In this document: positions 36,539 through 45,358 of the stretch, in pieces
Layout: each line of letters starts with the position of its first letter
Position numbering within the stretch: the stretch's first letter is position 1
Translations under genes and position numbers: made by a program
Notes under the pieces: generated by a model
What the model was told of the DNA's origin: nothing
Seen by the model: the letters and a program-made list of their open reading frames with translations, nothing else
Database searches by the model: none
Assembly: GCF_022790535.1 (NCBI RefSeq)
Contig: NZ_LOHG01000009.1
Location: 1-64,000, forward strand
Direction of reading: 5' to 3'
DNA: 64,000 nt
DNA from: Pseudomonas maioricensis
Lineage (GTDB): Bacteria; Pseudomonadota; Gammaproteobacteria; Pseudomonadales; Pseudomonadaceae

Positions 36539-37954
36539 ATGGTTTTCGCCTCACTCGAGTTCCTGACGTTATTCCTGCCAGCCTTCTTGCTGGTGTATTC
36601 GCTGGCCAGACCGGCCTGGCGTAACGTCATCCTGCTGATTGGCAGTTGGTTGTTCTACGGCTGGTTGAGCCCGTTGTTCCTGTCTTTGCACATCGTGCTG
36701 ACCATCGTCGCCTTCGTTGGCGGTTTACTGGTTGACCGTGCGCAAGAAGGATCACGCGGGCGCATGCGTCTGTTGATCGGCTTTATCGTCCTCAACACGG
36801 CGGTGCTCTGCTGGTACAAGTACGCCAATATTGTGGCCGGAACCTGGAGTGAACTGATCACCTACTATGGCGCCATGCCCCTTGAGTGGCAGCGCGTGGC
36901 TTTACCCGCCGGGCTGTCGTTCATCGTGTTGCAGGCGATTTCCTATCTGGTGGATGTGCATCGGCATACCGTGCCGGTAGAGCGCAGCTTCATTAACTAC
37001 GCGACCTACATTTCCATGTTCGGTCACTCCATCGCCGGGCCGATCATTCGCTATGACTGGGTACGTCGTGAGCTGAGCGAGCGTTATTTCGACTGGCAGA
37101 ATTTCTCCCTCGGTGCGCGCCGTTTCATGATCGGCATGTGCATGAAGGTGCTGGTGGCCGATACGTTGTCGCCGCTGGTAGACGTGGCGTTCCATCTGGA
37201 AAATCCGTCGTTTGTCGACGCCTGGATCGGTTGCCTGGCCTATTCGCTGCAGCTGTTTTTCGACTTCGCCGGTTACAGCGCCATGGCCATCGGTCTGGGC
37301 CTGATGCTGGGCTTCCACTTTCCGGAAAACTTCAACCGGCCGTATCTGGCCAGCAGTATTCAGGACTTCTGGCGGCGCTGGCATTTGTCGTTGTCCAGCT
37401 GGCTGCGTGATTACCTGTACATCGGCCTGGGCGGTAACCGTAACGGCGTGTGGAAAACCTATCGCAACCTGTTCCTGACCATGGCCATCGCAGGTTTGTG
37501 GCACGGCGGCGACAGCTGGAACTACTTGCTGTGGGGTTCTGCACACGGCATTGCCTTGTGTGTCGACCGGGCCTGGTCGCGCTCCAGTCTGCCGAGCATT
37601 CCGCCGTTGTTGTCGCACACCTTGACGCTGCTGTTCGTGTGCCTGGCCTGGACGCTGTTCCGCGCACCGGACTTCCACTCGGCAATGAACATGTACGCCG
37701 GTCAATTCGGTCTGCATGGCATGGCGCTGGGTGATGCGCTGGCCGTGACTCTGCGTCCCGTACACGGTCTGGCGGCTTTGCTGGGCGTGTTCTGCATCGT
37801 CGCGCCATTGCTGCAAAAACGTTGTGAACAACGATTCGGAGGCAGCGCGCTCTTTGCCCTGACTGCCGCCCTTTGGCCCGTGGCCGGTTTCATGCTGTCG
37901 TTCGCTCTGATCGCCAGCCGCGAAGCCGTACCCTTTCTGTACTTCCAATTCTGA
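36539..37954 (+). CDS. wssH: WssH, membrane-bound O-acyltransferase (AlgI-like)
   Basis: A 471-residue polytopic MBOAT protein that passes acetyl groups across the inner membrane for cellulose acetylation. Many hydrophobic helices are present. The conserved histidine region is AGLWHGGDSWNYLLWGSAHG, preceded by QDFWRRWHLSLSSWLRDYLY, the classic AlgI/DltB pattern. The wssI ATG overlaps its stop (TGATG). Confidence 0.95.
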   Translation: MVFASLEFLTLFLPAFLLVYSLARPAWRNVILLIGSWLFYGWLSPLFLSLHIVLTIVAFVGGLLVDRAQEGSRGRMRLLIGFIVLNTAVLCWYKYANIVAGTWSELITYYGAMPLEWQRVALPAGLSFIVLQAISYLVDVHRHTVPVERSFINYATYISMFGHSIAGPIIRYDWVRRELSERYFDWQNFSLGARRFMIGMCMKVLVADTLSPLVDVAFHLENPSFVDAWIGCLAYSLQLFFDFAGYSAMAIGLGLMLGFHFPENFNRPYLASSIQDFWRRWHLSLSSWLRDYLYIGLGGNRNGVWKTYRNLFLTMAIAGLWHGGDSWNYLLWGSAHGIALCVDRAWSRSSLPSIPPLLSHTLTLLFVCLAWTLFRAPDFHSAMNMYAGQFGLHGMALGDALAVTLRPVHGLAALLGVFCIVAPLLQKRCEQRFGGSALFALTAALWPVAGFMLSFALIASREAVPFLYFQF

Positions 37955-39114
37955 TGACTACGCCAAAGATCGTTTCGCCCAAGATCCCGGTAACACCCGT
38001 ACCGCCTAGCGAGCTCGCCACCCGGATCAGCCCGGTGGCGGGTTTTACGCTCGCAGCTTTCATGGCCGTCGGGCTGTTGTCCTGCGCATGGCTTTTCTGG
38101 AATGGCAAAGTCGAATTGTTGCCACCCAACGTCACGACTGATGAAGTGCTGCACGGCGATGTCACTCACAAAATCGCCAAGCAGCTCTCCGGTGCCACGT
38201 TGGCGCAACAAGCTGCCAACCTGGAACGCGCTGCCAGCTGGCTAGTGTTCAACGATACGGGGCCGCGTGTACGTCAGGGTTGTCCAGGCTGGTTGTTCAT
38301 TGCCGATGAGCTGAAAATCAACCGCCACGCCCAGGCGAATGCCGATGCCAAAGCTCAGGCCGTCATCGACCTGCAGCAGCGGTTGGCCAAGCGTGGTGTG
38401 AAACTGCTGGTGGCGGTTGTACCGGATAAAAGCCGGATTGCTAGCGAGCAACTGTGCGGAGTGAGCCGTCCTGCGCAACTGCGTGACCGGGTTTCCAACT
38501 GGACCGCTACGTTGCACAGCAATGGCGTCAATGCGCTGGATCTCACGTCGACCTTGGAACCGATCGGTGCCAAAGCCTATCTGCGTACCGACACCCACTG
38601 GAGCGAGACCGGTGCCGACGCTGCTGCCGAGGCGGTCGCGGCGCAGGTTCGGGCTTCAGGCATGCAAGCCACGCCGCAGAAAAGCTTCGACGTACGCAGC
38701 GCGCCATCGGCCCCGCGCCCTGGCGACCTGGTGCGTCTGGCCGGGATCGACTGGCTGCCTCTTTCGTTGCAGCCGACTCCGGAAAGCGTCGCCGCCAGTG
38801 AAATCACCGAGCGAGCTCAAGCCGTGCAGAGCGGCGGTGACAACCTCGACGACCTGTTCGGGGATGACAACCTGCCTAACGTCGCCCTGATTGGCACTTC
38901 GTTCTCGCGCAACTCCAATTTCGCAGGCTTTCTACAGTTGGCCCTGGGAGCACCGATTGGTAACTTCGGTAAGGACGGTGGGGAGTTCTCCGGTGCCGCC
39001 AATGTCTATTTCGACAGCCCTGCCTTCAAGCAGACTCCGCCTCAATTGCTGATCTGGGAAATCCCGGAGCGTGATTTGCAGACGCCGTATGAGGTCATCA
39101 AGAGCGGGTTGTAG
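37954..39114 (+). CDS. wssI: WssI, AlgJ/AlgX-like periplasmic acetyltransferase
   Basis: A 386-residue protein with one N-terminal membrane anchor (FTLAAFMAVGLLSCAWLF) and an SGNH-like acetyltransferase domain. The catalytic features are DTHWSETG (Asp-His) and ALIGTSFSRNSNF (Ser), with LVAVVPDKSRI before them. This is the same arrangement as AlgJ/AlgX. It should place acetyl groups delivered by WssH onto cellulose. It is the last gene of the operon; a MinD-like wssJ, known from SBW25, does not follow. Confidence 0.92.
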   Translation: MTTPKIVSPKIPVTPVPPSELATRISPVAGFTLAAFMAVGLLSCAWLFWNGKVELLPPNVTTDEVLHGDVTHKIAKQLSGATLAQQAANLERAASWLVFNDTGPRVRQGCPGWLFIADELKINRHAQANADAKAQAVIDLQQRLAKRGVKLLVAVVPDKSRIASEQLCGVSRPAQLRDRVSNWTATLHSNGVNALDLTSTLEPIGAKAYLRTDTHWSETGADAAAEAVAAQVRASGMQATPQKSFDVRSAPSAPRPGDLVRLAGIDWLPLSLQPTPESVAASEITERAQAVQSGGDNLDDLFGDDNLPNVALIGTSFSRNSNFAGFLQLALGAPIGNFGKDGGEFSGAANVYFDSPAFKQTPPQLLIWEIPERDLQTPYEVIKSGL

Positions 39115-39168
39115 GCGTCTCGCGATAAACGATGAGCGCATGCAAATTACCGGTTTGAAGTCCATTTT

Positions 39169-39240
39169 CTGTAGGAGCTGCCGAAGGCTGCGAAGCATTT
39201 TGCCTGATACACCGCGATCGCAGCCTTCGGCAGCTCCTAC
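39169..39240. repeat. REP palindrome (CTGCCGAAGGCTGCGA type)
   Basis: Arms CTGTAGGAGCTGCCGAAGG and CCTTCGGCAGCTCCTAC extended by CTGCGA/TCGCAG, with loop TGCCTGATACACCGC. It lies 54 bases after the cellulose operon and may protect or end its transcript. The remaining sequence to 39459 shows no gene. Confidence 0.9.
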
Positions 39241-39459
39241 GGGACCTGTGTTGGGCGCGATGTCGTGGGACTGGATGAAAGCGGGCGGTTTTTACAGCCA
39301 TGGATTCTGTCCAAATGGTCAATATTTAGCCCGTCGGTCGTTTTAATCCGTGCTTTATACGTGGGTATGATTTCAGGAACGTGCCGGGCTGGTTACCGTG
39401 CAGGCCATGAGTGCGCAGATCATCGGCACTTCTACTCATTGGTATTGAAGGTAACTGGT

Positions 39460-39831
39460 TTGGCTAAATCCCCGGTGATCGCGGTCGTCGACGACGACAC
39501 TGCTGTCCGCACTGGCCTCGATAGTCTTGTTCGCTCCCTGGGTTTCGTCGCCTGCCTGTTTGCCTCGGCCGAGGAGTTCCTGATTTCCCCTTGCCTGACA
39601 AAAGCAGATTGCCTCATTACAGATGTGCAAATGCCTGGCATGAGTGGCGTTGAACTGCACGAGCAACTGAACCGTCAGGGTGTGCAGATCCCGACCATCT
39701 TCATCACTGCCTTCCCTGAAGAGTCTGTACGAAAACGTGCCATGACCGGCAGTGCTGTCGGTTTCTTTGGCAAACCCTTCAATGCCACCGTGCTGATTGA
39801 CTGCATCGAATCGGTCCTACCGGTGGTTTGA
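39460..39831 (+). CDS. Stand-alone receiver protein (CheY/FixJ-receiver type)
   Basis: A single receiver domain (123 residues) with no output domain. The acidic pocket is DDD (11-13), the phospho-acceptor is D55 (CLITDVQMPGMSG), T83 lies in FITAFPEE and K105 in FGKPF. All switch residues are present. The TTG start at 39460 has GAAGG a few bases upstream. The frame is open farther 5' to an ATG at 39265, but that stretch is unlike a receiver. It is a paralogue of the 40930 gene on the other strand, with the active residues at identical positions. No kinase is adjacent. Confidence 0.8.
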   Translation: MAKSPVIAVVDDDTAVRTGLDSLVRSLGFVACLFASAEEFLISPCLTKADCLITDVQMPGMSGVELHEQLNRQGVQIPTIFITAFPEESVRKRAMTGSAVGFFGKPFNATVLIDCIESVLPVV

Positions 39832-39888
39832 TTCTCCAGACAAAATGACGTGCAGCAGCGCCCTCGGTGTCCATGGCACCGCGCCGTT

Positions 39889-39991
39889 TGTGGGAGCAGG
39901 GCTTGCCCGCGATGCATGAGACGCAGCTAGAAGCCATACCGCGTTATCGTCGATGCCAACAGCGTGGATCGCCACCCGGTCGTTCCTACAG
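39889..39991. repeat. Degenerate REP element
   Basis: The left arm TGTGGGAGCAGGGCTTGCCC plus GCGATG is intact. The right arm has decayed to GGTCGTTCCTACAG. It lies between the receiver gene and the LysR fragment. Confidence 0.55.
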
Positions 39992-39997
39992 AGGACT

Positions 39998-40795
39998 TCA
40001 CTCCCCCAAGAACATCTTGCACCGCGAGCGCAACCAGCGTCCGGCCGGGTCATTGTTTGCCTGGACGCCCCAGCTCATGACCAGATCGAAATCCATCGCG
40101 GGCAAAGGCAGGGGATCGCTGCGCAGCCCACCCTGAGCAACCATCGTCTGCGCCACATAATCGGGCACCAGCGCGAGCATGTCTGTTTGAGCCAGCAACG
40201 CAGGCAGAACATTGAATTGCGAGACGGATAGCAGCACTTTGCGCTGTAACCCGGCATCTCTCAGTGTCTGATCGATATCCCGGTCCATATTCGATGCAAA
40301 AGACACCCGTGCGTGCGGGCGGCGGCACAGTTCGCTGAGGCAGACCTGATCAGGCATTGTGTCGGTGCGCAATACGACCGGGCGTACCCGTCGTAGTGAT
40401 GCGCGATGATGAGTGGCATCAGATGCGGCGCTGAGGCCAATACCCAAGCTGACTTCACCGGACGCTAGCAGCGCTGGCATCTGCTCGGGATCGGCCCGCA
40501 CTATGGTCAACGAAACACCCGGCGCTTCAACCCGCAGGCGACGCAACAGCATCGGCAGCAGCGCATACTCGACGTCGCTGGACACGGCCAGTCGAATGGA
40601 CGCCTCGCTGGTGGCGGCGATAAACGCGGCAGGTTTACTGAGCGACGAGAATACCCCGTGCATTTGCTCAAAAGCACCCAGACCCAGCAGCGGATTGTGG
40701 TCATTGCCCGGCACTTCATATCTGTTCATCGCATTTGCTACCTGGGCCGAAGCCGTTGTGCATGGACTGATCGATAGAGCCGGTTCCATGAACAC
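39998..40795 (-). pseudogene. LysR-family regulator fragment lacking the HTH domain
   Basis: About 235 residues match only the effector-binding part of a LysR-type regulator: IRLAVSSDVEYALLPMLLRR, ADPEQMPALLASGEVSLGIG and MLALVPDYVAQTM. The roughly 80-90 residue N-terminal winged helix-turn-helix is absent. The first residues (MFMEPALSISPC...) and the sequence upstream to 40930 show no HTH in any frame. The gene therefore looks 5'-deleted. ATG 40726 (MNRYEVPG) is another possible start. It could survive as a ligand-binding fragment, but a pseudogene is the simpler reading. Confidence 0.7.
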
Positions 40796-40929
40796 TCAGA
40801 AGCTGAATCCGGCATGCAATTACTTTAAGTAAAGTAAGCAATAAATACGCTTGTACATGAGGAGCAACGTCTAATGCATGAGTTCAGGTTTTTATACGTG
40901 TGTTTAATCACGGCTTAACTACGTAACGA

Positions 40930-41307
40930 TTAGTGCACCCTGGAATTCACGGCGTTTTCTATATGTTCAAGCATGGTTTTACCGCAGAACGGTTTGGTCA
41001 GGAAGGCCTTGGCCCCTGCATCCAGTGCGCGTTTTTCGATGGGCTTTTCCGGGAAGGCAGTGATGAAAATGATCGGGATCTGACTACCCTGTTCATTAAG
41101 TCTGTCCTGCAGCTCCAGGCCGCTCATGTCAGGCATCTGCACGTCAGTAATCAAGCAGGCGCTGCTGGCCCGCGAGGCCGAACCGAGGAAGTCCAGAGGG
41201 GATGAAAACAAGGCCGAGTGGTAGCCGACAGAGCGCACAAGACTGTCGATCGCGATTCGAACGGATTCGTCATCGTCGACGATTGAAATGGTCAGTGGAA
41301 TAGACAT
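40930..41307 (-). CDS. Stand-alone receiver protein, paralogue of 39460 gene
   Basis: A single receiver domain of 125 residues: DDD at 11-13, D55 in CLITDVQMPDMSG, T83 in FITAFPEK, K105 in LTKPF. Long stretches match the 39460 protein (DSLVRS, CLITDVQMP, FITAFPE), so the pair arose by duplication. AGG lies about 9 bases before the ATG. It may relay phosphate in a phosphorelay, or inhibit or compete with the FixJ-like regulator nearby, whose receiver is related. This role is inference. Confidence 0.88.
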   Translation of the reverse strand: MSIPLTISIVDDDESVRIAIDSLVRSVGYHSALFSSPLDFLGSASRASSACLITDVQMPDMSGLELQDRLNEQGSQIPIIFITAFPEKPIEKRALDAGAKAFLTKPFCGKTMLEHIENAVNSRVH

Positions 41308-41470
41308 GCCGCAGTACCTGATGGAAATCGAGAATAAAGTTAACGAATGTCTCGATTTAATAACTTAACGATACGCGGTATTGCGGCAATTCAACATCAT
41401 ACGGGTGTATAAAACTCGGAATTATAGGTATCAAAAAAGATACATAAGTAATAAGCGTGTTCGCATCGTC

Positions 41471-41556
41471 CTGTAGGCGCTGCCGAAGCCTGCGAATGTT
41501 GGTGTATCAGAAACACCGCTTTCGCGACCCTCGGGGGTGTCTGTCAAACAACAAGC
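41471..41556. repeat. Decayed REP-like element
   Basis: CTGTAGGCGCTGCCGAAGCC followed by TGCGA matches the CTGCCGAAGGCTGC-type left arm with substitutions. The right arm (TCGCGACCCTCGGGGGTGTC) is only partly complementary. Confidence 0.5.
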
Positions 41557-41577
41557 AATCCCGGATTGAAACCTGTC

Positions 41578-41669
41578 CTGTAGGAGCTCACCGAGGTTAC
41601 GAGGCCAGCGATAGCGGCCTGTCTGACACTCCGCCATCGCTGGCTTCGTAACGTCGGTGAGCGCCTACA
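41578..41669. repeat. REP palindrome (CTCACCGAGGTTACGAGGCC type)
   Basis: Arms CTGTAGGAGCTCACCGAGG and its near complement ending GGTGAGCGCCTACA, with inner pairing CGAGGCCAGCGATAGCG/CGCCATCGCTGGCTTCG. It lies about 45 bases after the FixJ-like gene stop. Confidence 0.85.
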
Positions 41670-41713
41670 AATCCAATGTTTGCTGCACGACTGATGCGCT
41701 CAAGAGATGCAGG

Positions 41714-42367
41714 TTATTTCCCCAGCTCCAGCGCTTCGGCCATTCGCACCAGCTCAGCAAACGACTTGGCGTTCATCTTCTTCATGGCGTGGCCGCGATG
41801 GATCTTGACGGTGATTTCGCTCAGGCCGATTTCTCCAGCGATCTGCTTGTTCATCAGGCCTGAAGCCGCCAAGGCCATGATCTCTTTCTCTCTGGGCGTC
41901 AGGGTCTCAAAGCGCGCGCGGATTTCATTGGCGTTCTTGTTGGCCTGGCGGCCGTTCTTGTCTTTCTCCAGCGCAGAGGTCACCGCGTCCAGCAAGTCCT
42001 GCTCGCGGAAGGGTTTCGCCAGAAAGTCCACCGCCCCGGCCTTCATCGCCCGGACAGTCATGGCGATATCGCCGTGGCCAGTCATGAACACGATGGGCAG
42101 GTTGACGTTGGCGCGTACCAGTTCGTTCTGGAAGTCGAGGCCGCTGGTGCCTTGCAGCCGAACGTCAAGCACCAGGCAACTGGGCACGTCGGGTCGCTGA
42201 AACTGAGTGAAGTCTGCCACCGAAGGAAACGTCTCCACCCGCAGGCCTATAGAGCGCAGGAGGCTGCTCAAGGCATCACGCAGGGCAGCGTCGTCATCGA
42301 CAATGAACACGATCGGATCGTGGCTGACTTTGACCGCACTTCTGTTCATCGGGTGATCGTCATTCAT
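41714..42367 (-). CDS. FixJ/NarL-type response regulator
   Basis: A two-domain regulator of 217 residues. The receiver has DDD (24-26), phospho-acceptor D68 (VLDVRLQGTSG), T in FMTGHGDI and K in AKPFREQ. The LuxR-type HTH is about 154-196 (LTPREKEIMALAASGLMNKQ, then IHRGHAMKKM). FMTGHGDIAMTVRAMKAGAVDFL is the FixJ/NodW/TodT-like signature. The gene overlaps the 3' end of the histidine kinase by 8 bases, so the two form a coupled two-component system. Targets are unknown. Confidence 0.93.
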   Translation of the reverse strand: MNDDHPMNRSAVKVSHDPIVFIVDDDAALRDALSSLLRSIGLRVETFPSVADFTQFQRPDVPSCLVLDVRLQGTSGLDFQNELVRANVNLPIVFMTGHGDIAMTVRAMKAGAVDFLAKPFREQDLLDAVTSALEKDKNGRQANKNANEIRARFETLTPREKEIMALAASGLMNKQIAGEIGLSEITVKIHRGHAMKKMNAKSFAELVRMAEALELGK

Positions 42368-43934
42368 CGTCTGTTTCTTCTTGTTGGGGGAGGGCGAAGA
42401 GCAGCGCGGCCCCTTCGCCAGGTTGGCTCTGGGCCCAGATCCGACCGCCGTGCGCCTCGATAATCGAGCGACAGATCGACAACCCCATACCCATGCCTTC
42501 AGGTTTTGTGGTGAAAAAAGCGTTGAACAAACGACCCATGTCATCCGGCTGAATTCCCGGGCCGCTGTCACGCACTTCTATGACGACTTCGTTTTGCGAC
42601 TCATGGCTTAAACGCAGGTTCATCTTGCGCGACGAACCATGATGACCACTCATGGCCTGCATGCCATTGATCAGCAAGTTGATCAGCACTTGCTGCAACT
42701 GAATACGGTCGCCCATCACACAGGGCACGTCACTGGCGATCTCTTGCACCAGCTCAACCCGGGCTCGCTGGATTTCACGGGCAACCAGGCTCACAGATTC
42801 TTCTATTACTTCTCGCAAGTCCACCGGTGCCCGTTGCGGATCGGCTTTGCGGGACAGGGCGCGAATACGGCGGATCACTTCGCTGGCCCTGAAGGTTTCG
42901 CTGAGGATGCGCTCCAGCGCCTGAGCTGCTTCATTGATATCCGGCTCTCGGCGATTGAGCCAGCGTAGCGAAGCCTCAGCGTTGGTCGTGACCGCGGCCA
43001 ATGGCTGATTCACTTCATGCGCAATCGACGCCGCCAGCTCGCCAAGGGTTGTAACGCGGGTCACGTGCGCCAGCTCGGTTTGCGAGCGGTGCAGCGCCTC
43101 CTCGGCCTGCTTGGCGGCCGTTACGTCCATCAACGCTCCGACGTATTCGCAATGACCGTCCTGATCGTGGGTAAGGTGCGCAAGCATGTGCAGGTATTTA
43201 ATGCGCCCGTCAGGCATGAGCAGACGGTGTTCGACGCTCAGGTCCGGCGTCAGGTCCCGGGCCTTGGCAATGGCGTCCACCACCAGTAGCAAGTCATCGG
43301 GATGAGTTCTTTGCAGGACCCGATCAATCGACGCGTGAGAACCCGCTTCGTACTCGAAGATCCGCTGGGTCTCTTCCGACCAGTGCATCTCCAGGTCCGG
43401 AACACGGAAACCAACACTGCCCGTGCGGCTCAAGCGCTGAGCATCAATCAGAAACGCTTCACTGCGACGCAACGCCTGATGCGCTTCGGCGAGCAGACAG
43501 ACCTGCTCCTGCAACCGGTCATTGACCGCTTTGTTGCTGCGCGCCAGCACCGTAGTGATACCGATAGCAGCAATGCTCACCAGACAGCGGGCAACGGCAG
43601 GCAACTCGGCGTCCTGGCCGTGAGTCAGCAGAAAGGAAATGATCGTCAGCGACAGGCAACTCAGGGCAACGATCGTCAAACCGTGCCGACTGAAGATATT
43701 CACCGACAACAAAATAACCGCGACATAGAGCACCGCCACCGCCACGTCCAGCGACGTCACCGTATCGATGATAAACACCACCGTGGTAATGGCGACCGCG
43801 ACCAGACGAAGCAAAAACGATGAGGATCGGGCGTTGAGCCCTGAGCCGGTGTGCCCGGCAGACAACGTAACGGGTGTATTCATACTGAACGCATCATGCC
43901 CTTGAACGCTGCCCGACATCGCACTGAACAGCAT
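42360..43934 (-). CDS. Membrane PAS sensor histidine kinase (FixL-like)
   Basis: Sensor kinase of about 524 residues that should phosphorylate the regulator encoded just downstream. Three or four N-terminal membrane helices (about 45-130) are followed by a coiled segment and a PAS/PAC domain (GFRVPDLEMHWSEETQRIFE ... GALMDVTAAKQAEEAL). The H-box is ELAASIAHEVNQPLAAV, and ATPase N/G boxes are QVLINLLINGMQAM, DSGPGI and GMGMGLSICRSIIEAHGG. ATG 43934 is chosen because AAGGA lies 4-5 bases upstream; ATG 43919 and 43883 are alternatives. The PAS domain lacks any recognisable haem ligand, so the signal is unknown. Confidence 0.9.
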   Translation of the reverse strand: MLFSAMSGSVQGHDAFSMNTPVTLSAGHTGSGLNARSSSFLLRLVAVAITTVVFIIDTVTSLDVAVAVLYVAVILLSVNIFSRHGLTIVALSCLSLTIISFLLTHGQDAELPAVARCLVSIAAIGITTVLARSNKAVNDRLQEQVCLLAEAHQALRRSEAFLIDAQRLSRTGSVGFRVPDLEMHWSEETQRIFEYEAGSHASIDRVLQRTHPDDLLLVVDAIAKARDLTPDLSVEHRLLMPDGRIKYLHMLAHLTHDQDGHCEYVGALMDVTAAKQAEEALHRSQTELAHVTRVTTLGELAASIAHEVNQPLAAVTTNAEASLRWLNRREPDINEAAQALERILSETFRASEVIRRIRALSRKADPQRAPVDLREVIEESVSLVAREIQRARVELVQEIASDVPCVMGDRIQLQQVLINLLINGMQAMSGHHGSSRKMNLRLSHESQNEVVIEVRDSGPGIQPDDMGRLFNAFFTTKPEGMGMGLSICRSIIEAHGGRIWAQSQPGEGAALLFALPQQEETDDE

Positions 43935-44356
43935 CTGATCCTTGAATGGGCGCAGCGGTACAAACGACAACGACCGCGTGCCAGTGTGGCAAGGATTCTA
44001 AGGGCGGGCTGGGAAAGAGCCTATAGCCAGAATGGTTATTTTTGGTACGTTTGTGCTTTTGGTTGCGATGGGGCGGGGGGTAACGACGCATGAAGGTCCC
44101 GATAGAACTCAACTAATCTCACGAATGCTGTTTCGTTGGCGAGTTAATTGCAGAATTATCAGGCACTGCCGATGTATGAATAGATGAGCACGGATATTGA
44201 TTGTTTGTAAGCGTGTGAAAGCGAGTGAACGTAATTATTTGACGCCAGTTAAATGCTCTAAACGGTTGTTTAATAAGACATGTGTTCACCACTCGCTTAT
44301 GAAATGAAACCCGCTGATACTTGCGCCAGAACTCTTTTGCAGTGAGAAGCAATGCA
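43935..44356. promoter_or_regulatory. Divergent promoter region kinase / receiver-CheC gene
   Basis: 422 bases, AT-rich from about 44100, must contain both divergent promoters. A nine-base inverted repeat AAGCGAGTG (44219-44227) / CACTCGCTT (44290-44298), each flanked inside by GAAC/GTTC-like bases, spans 80 bases just before the receiver-CheC gene. No sigma-54 or other known box is convincing. Confidence 0.4.
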
Positions 44357-45355
44357 ATGCCGATGATTCCCTTGGTGATTTGCGATGACTCCAACATGGC
44401 CCGCAAGCAGTTGCTGAGGGCTTTGCCTGCGGAGTGGGGCGTGTCGGTTACGCAGGCGACCAATGGGCTCGAAGGTCTCGATGCCGTGCGTCGTGGGTTG
44501 GGTGAGGTCATGTTGCTGGACCTGACCATGCCGGTCATGGATGGCTATCAGACGCTTGCTGCCATTCGCGCTGAAAACCTCGACGCCAAGATTATTGTTG
44601 TTTCCGGTGACGTTCAGGACGAAGCCGTCCGCCGTGTCATGGAGTTGGGCGCACTGGCGTTCATCAAAAAGCCGGCTGATCCCGATGAGTTGAAGCAGAC
44701 GCTGACCCGGCTGGGTCTGCTGGGCGAACCTGCCCCCGTCCCGACTATTGCCCCCGCCATGACCGGCGCGATTATCAGTTTCCAGGACGCGTTTCGCGAA
44801 ACCATCAACGTCGCCATGGGCCGCGCCGCAGCCCTGCTGGCCAAGGTGTTGGGTGTGTTCGTGCAGTTGCCGGTGCCTACCGTCAACATGTTCGAGGTCG
44901 GTGAGTTGCACATGGCGTTGGCGGACGCGCACAGCAGTGAGCGGCTGACGGCCATCTGTCAGGGCTACATTGGCGGGGGCATTGCGGGCGAAGCGTTGCT
45001 GATCTTCCATGACTCGGACATCGCCGACATGGGCTCGCTGATGCACCGCGATTCGGCGGACTACACCGACGAGGAAATGCTCCTCGACCTGTCCACCATC
45101 TTGATTGGCGCCTGTCTGAGCGGGATTGCCGAGCAGATCGACGTGGAGTTCTCCCAGGGGCACCCGCAGATGCTGGGTTCACAGGTGGGCATTGACCAAC
45201 TGATCAGTATCAATCAGACACGCTGGCAGAAAACCCTGGCCGTTGAGCTCAGCTACAGCGTTGAGGGGCATAGCATCAACTTCGACTTGCTGATGTTGTT
45301 CACCGAAGATTCGGTCGACCGCCTGACGAAAAAACTCGCGTACTTGATGAGCTGA
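44357..45355 (+). CDS. Receiver fused to CheC-like phosphatase domain
   Basis: A 332-residue response regulator. Residues 1-115 are a receiver with DD (10-11), D55 (LLDLTMPVMDG), S83 in VVSGDV and K104/105 (IKKP). Residues about 140-332 resemble the CheC/CheX family (DEEMLLDLSTILIGACLSGIAEQ and MALADAHS regions), which dephosphorylates CheY-P. ATG 44357 has GAGAAG upstream; MIPLV two codons later is possible. It ends 3 bases before a diguanylate cyclase gene, so the two are co-expressed and may form one pathway linking chemosensory phosphorylation to c-di-GMP. Confidence 0.88.
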   Translation: MPMIPLVICDDSNMARKQLLRALPAEWGVSVTQATNGLEGLDAVRRGLGEVMLLDLTMPVMDGYQTLAAIRAENLDAKIIVVSGDVQDEAVRRVMELGALAFIKKPADPDELKQTLTRLGLLGEPAPVPTIAPAMTGAIISFQDAFRETINVAMGRAAALLAKVLGVFVQLPVPTVNMFEVGELHMALADAHSSERLTAICQGYIGGGIAGEALLIFHDSDIADMGSLMHRDSADYTDEEMLLDLSTILIGACLSGIAEQIDVEFSQGHPQMLGSQVGIDQLISINQTRWQKTLAVELSYSVEGHSINFDLLMLFTEDSVDRLTKKLAYLMS

Positions 45356-45358
45356 CCC

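Larger units (their letters stand above)
41308..41713. other. Intergenic region with two REP-type elements
   Basis: 406 bases without a gene between two minus-strand regulator genes. The part up to about 41460 is AT-rich and probably holds the promoter of the receiver gene. The remainder is occupied by a decayed and an intact REP-type palindrome. Confidence 0.6.

Noticed and set aside
36902..37948. 348-codon antisense frame over wssH
   Set aside because: No recognisable features, and the sense gene is a clear MBOAT protein.
39265..39459. Long N-terminal extension of the receiver protein
   Set aside because: Lacks receiver-like sequence; the TTG at 39460 is preceded by GAAGG and starts directly before the domain.
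41471..41669. Possible CRISPR-like repeat pair
   Set aside because: Two different palindromic REP elements with no regular spacer-repeat pattern.
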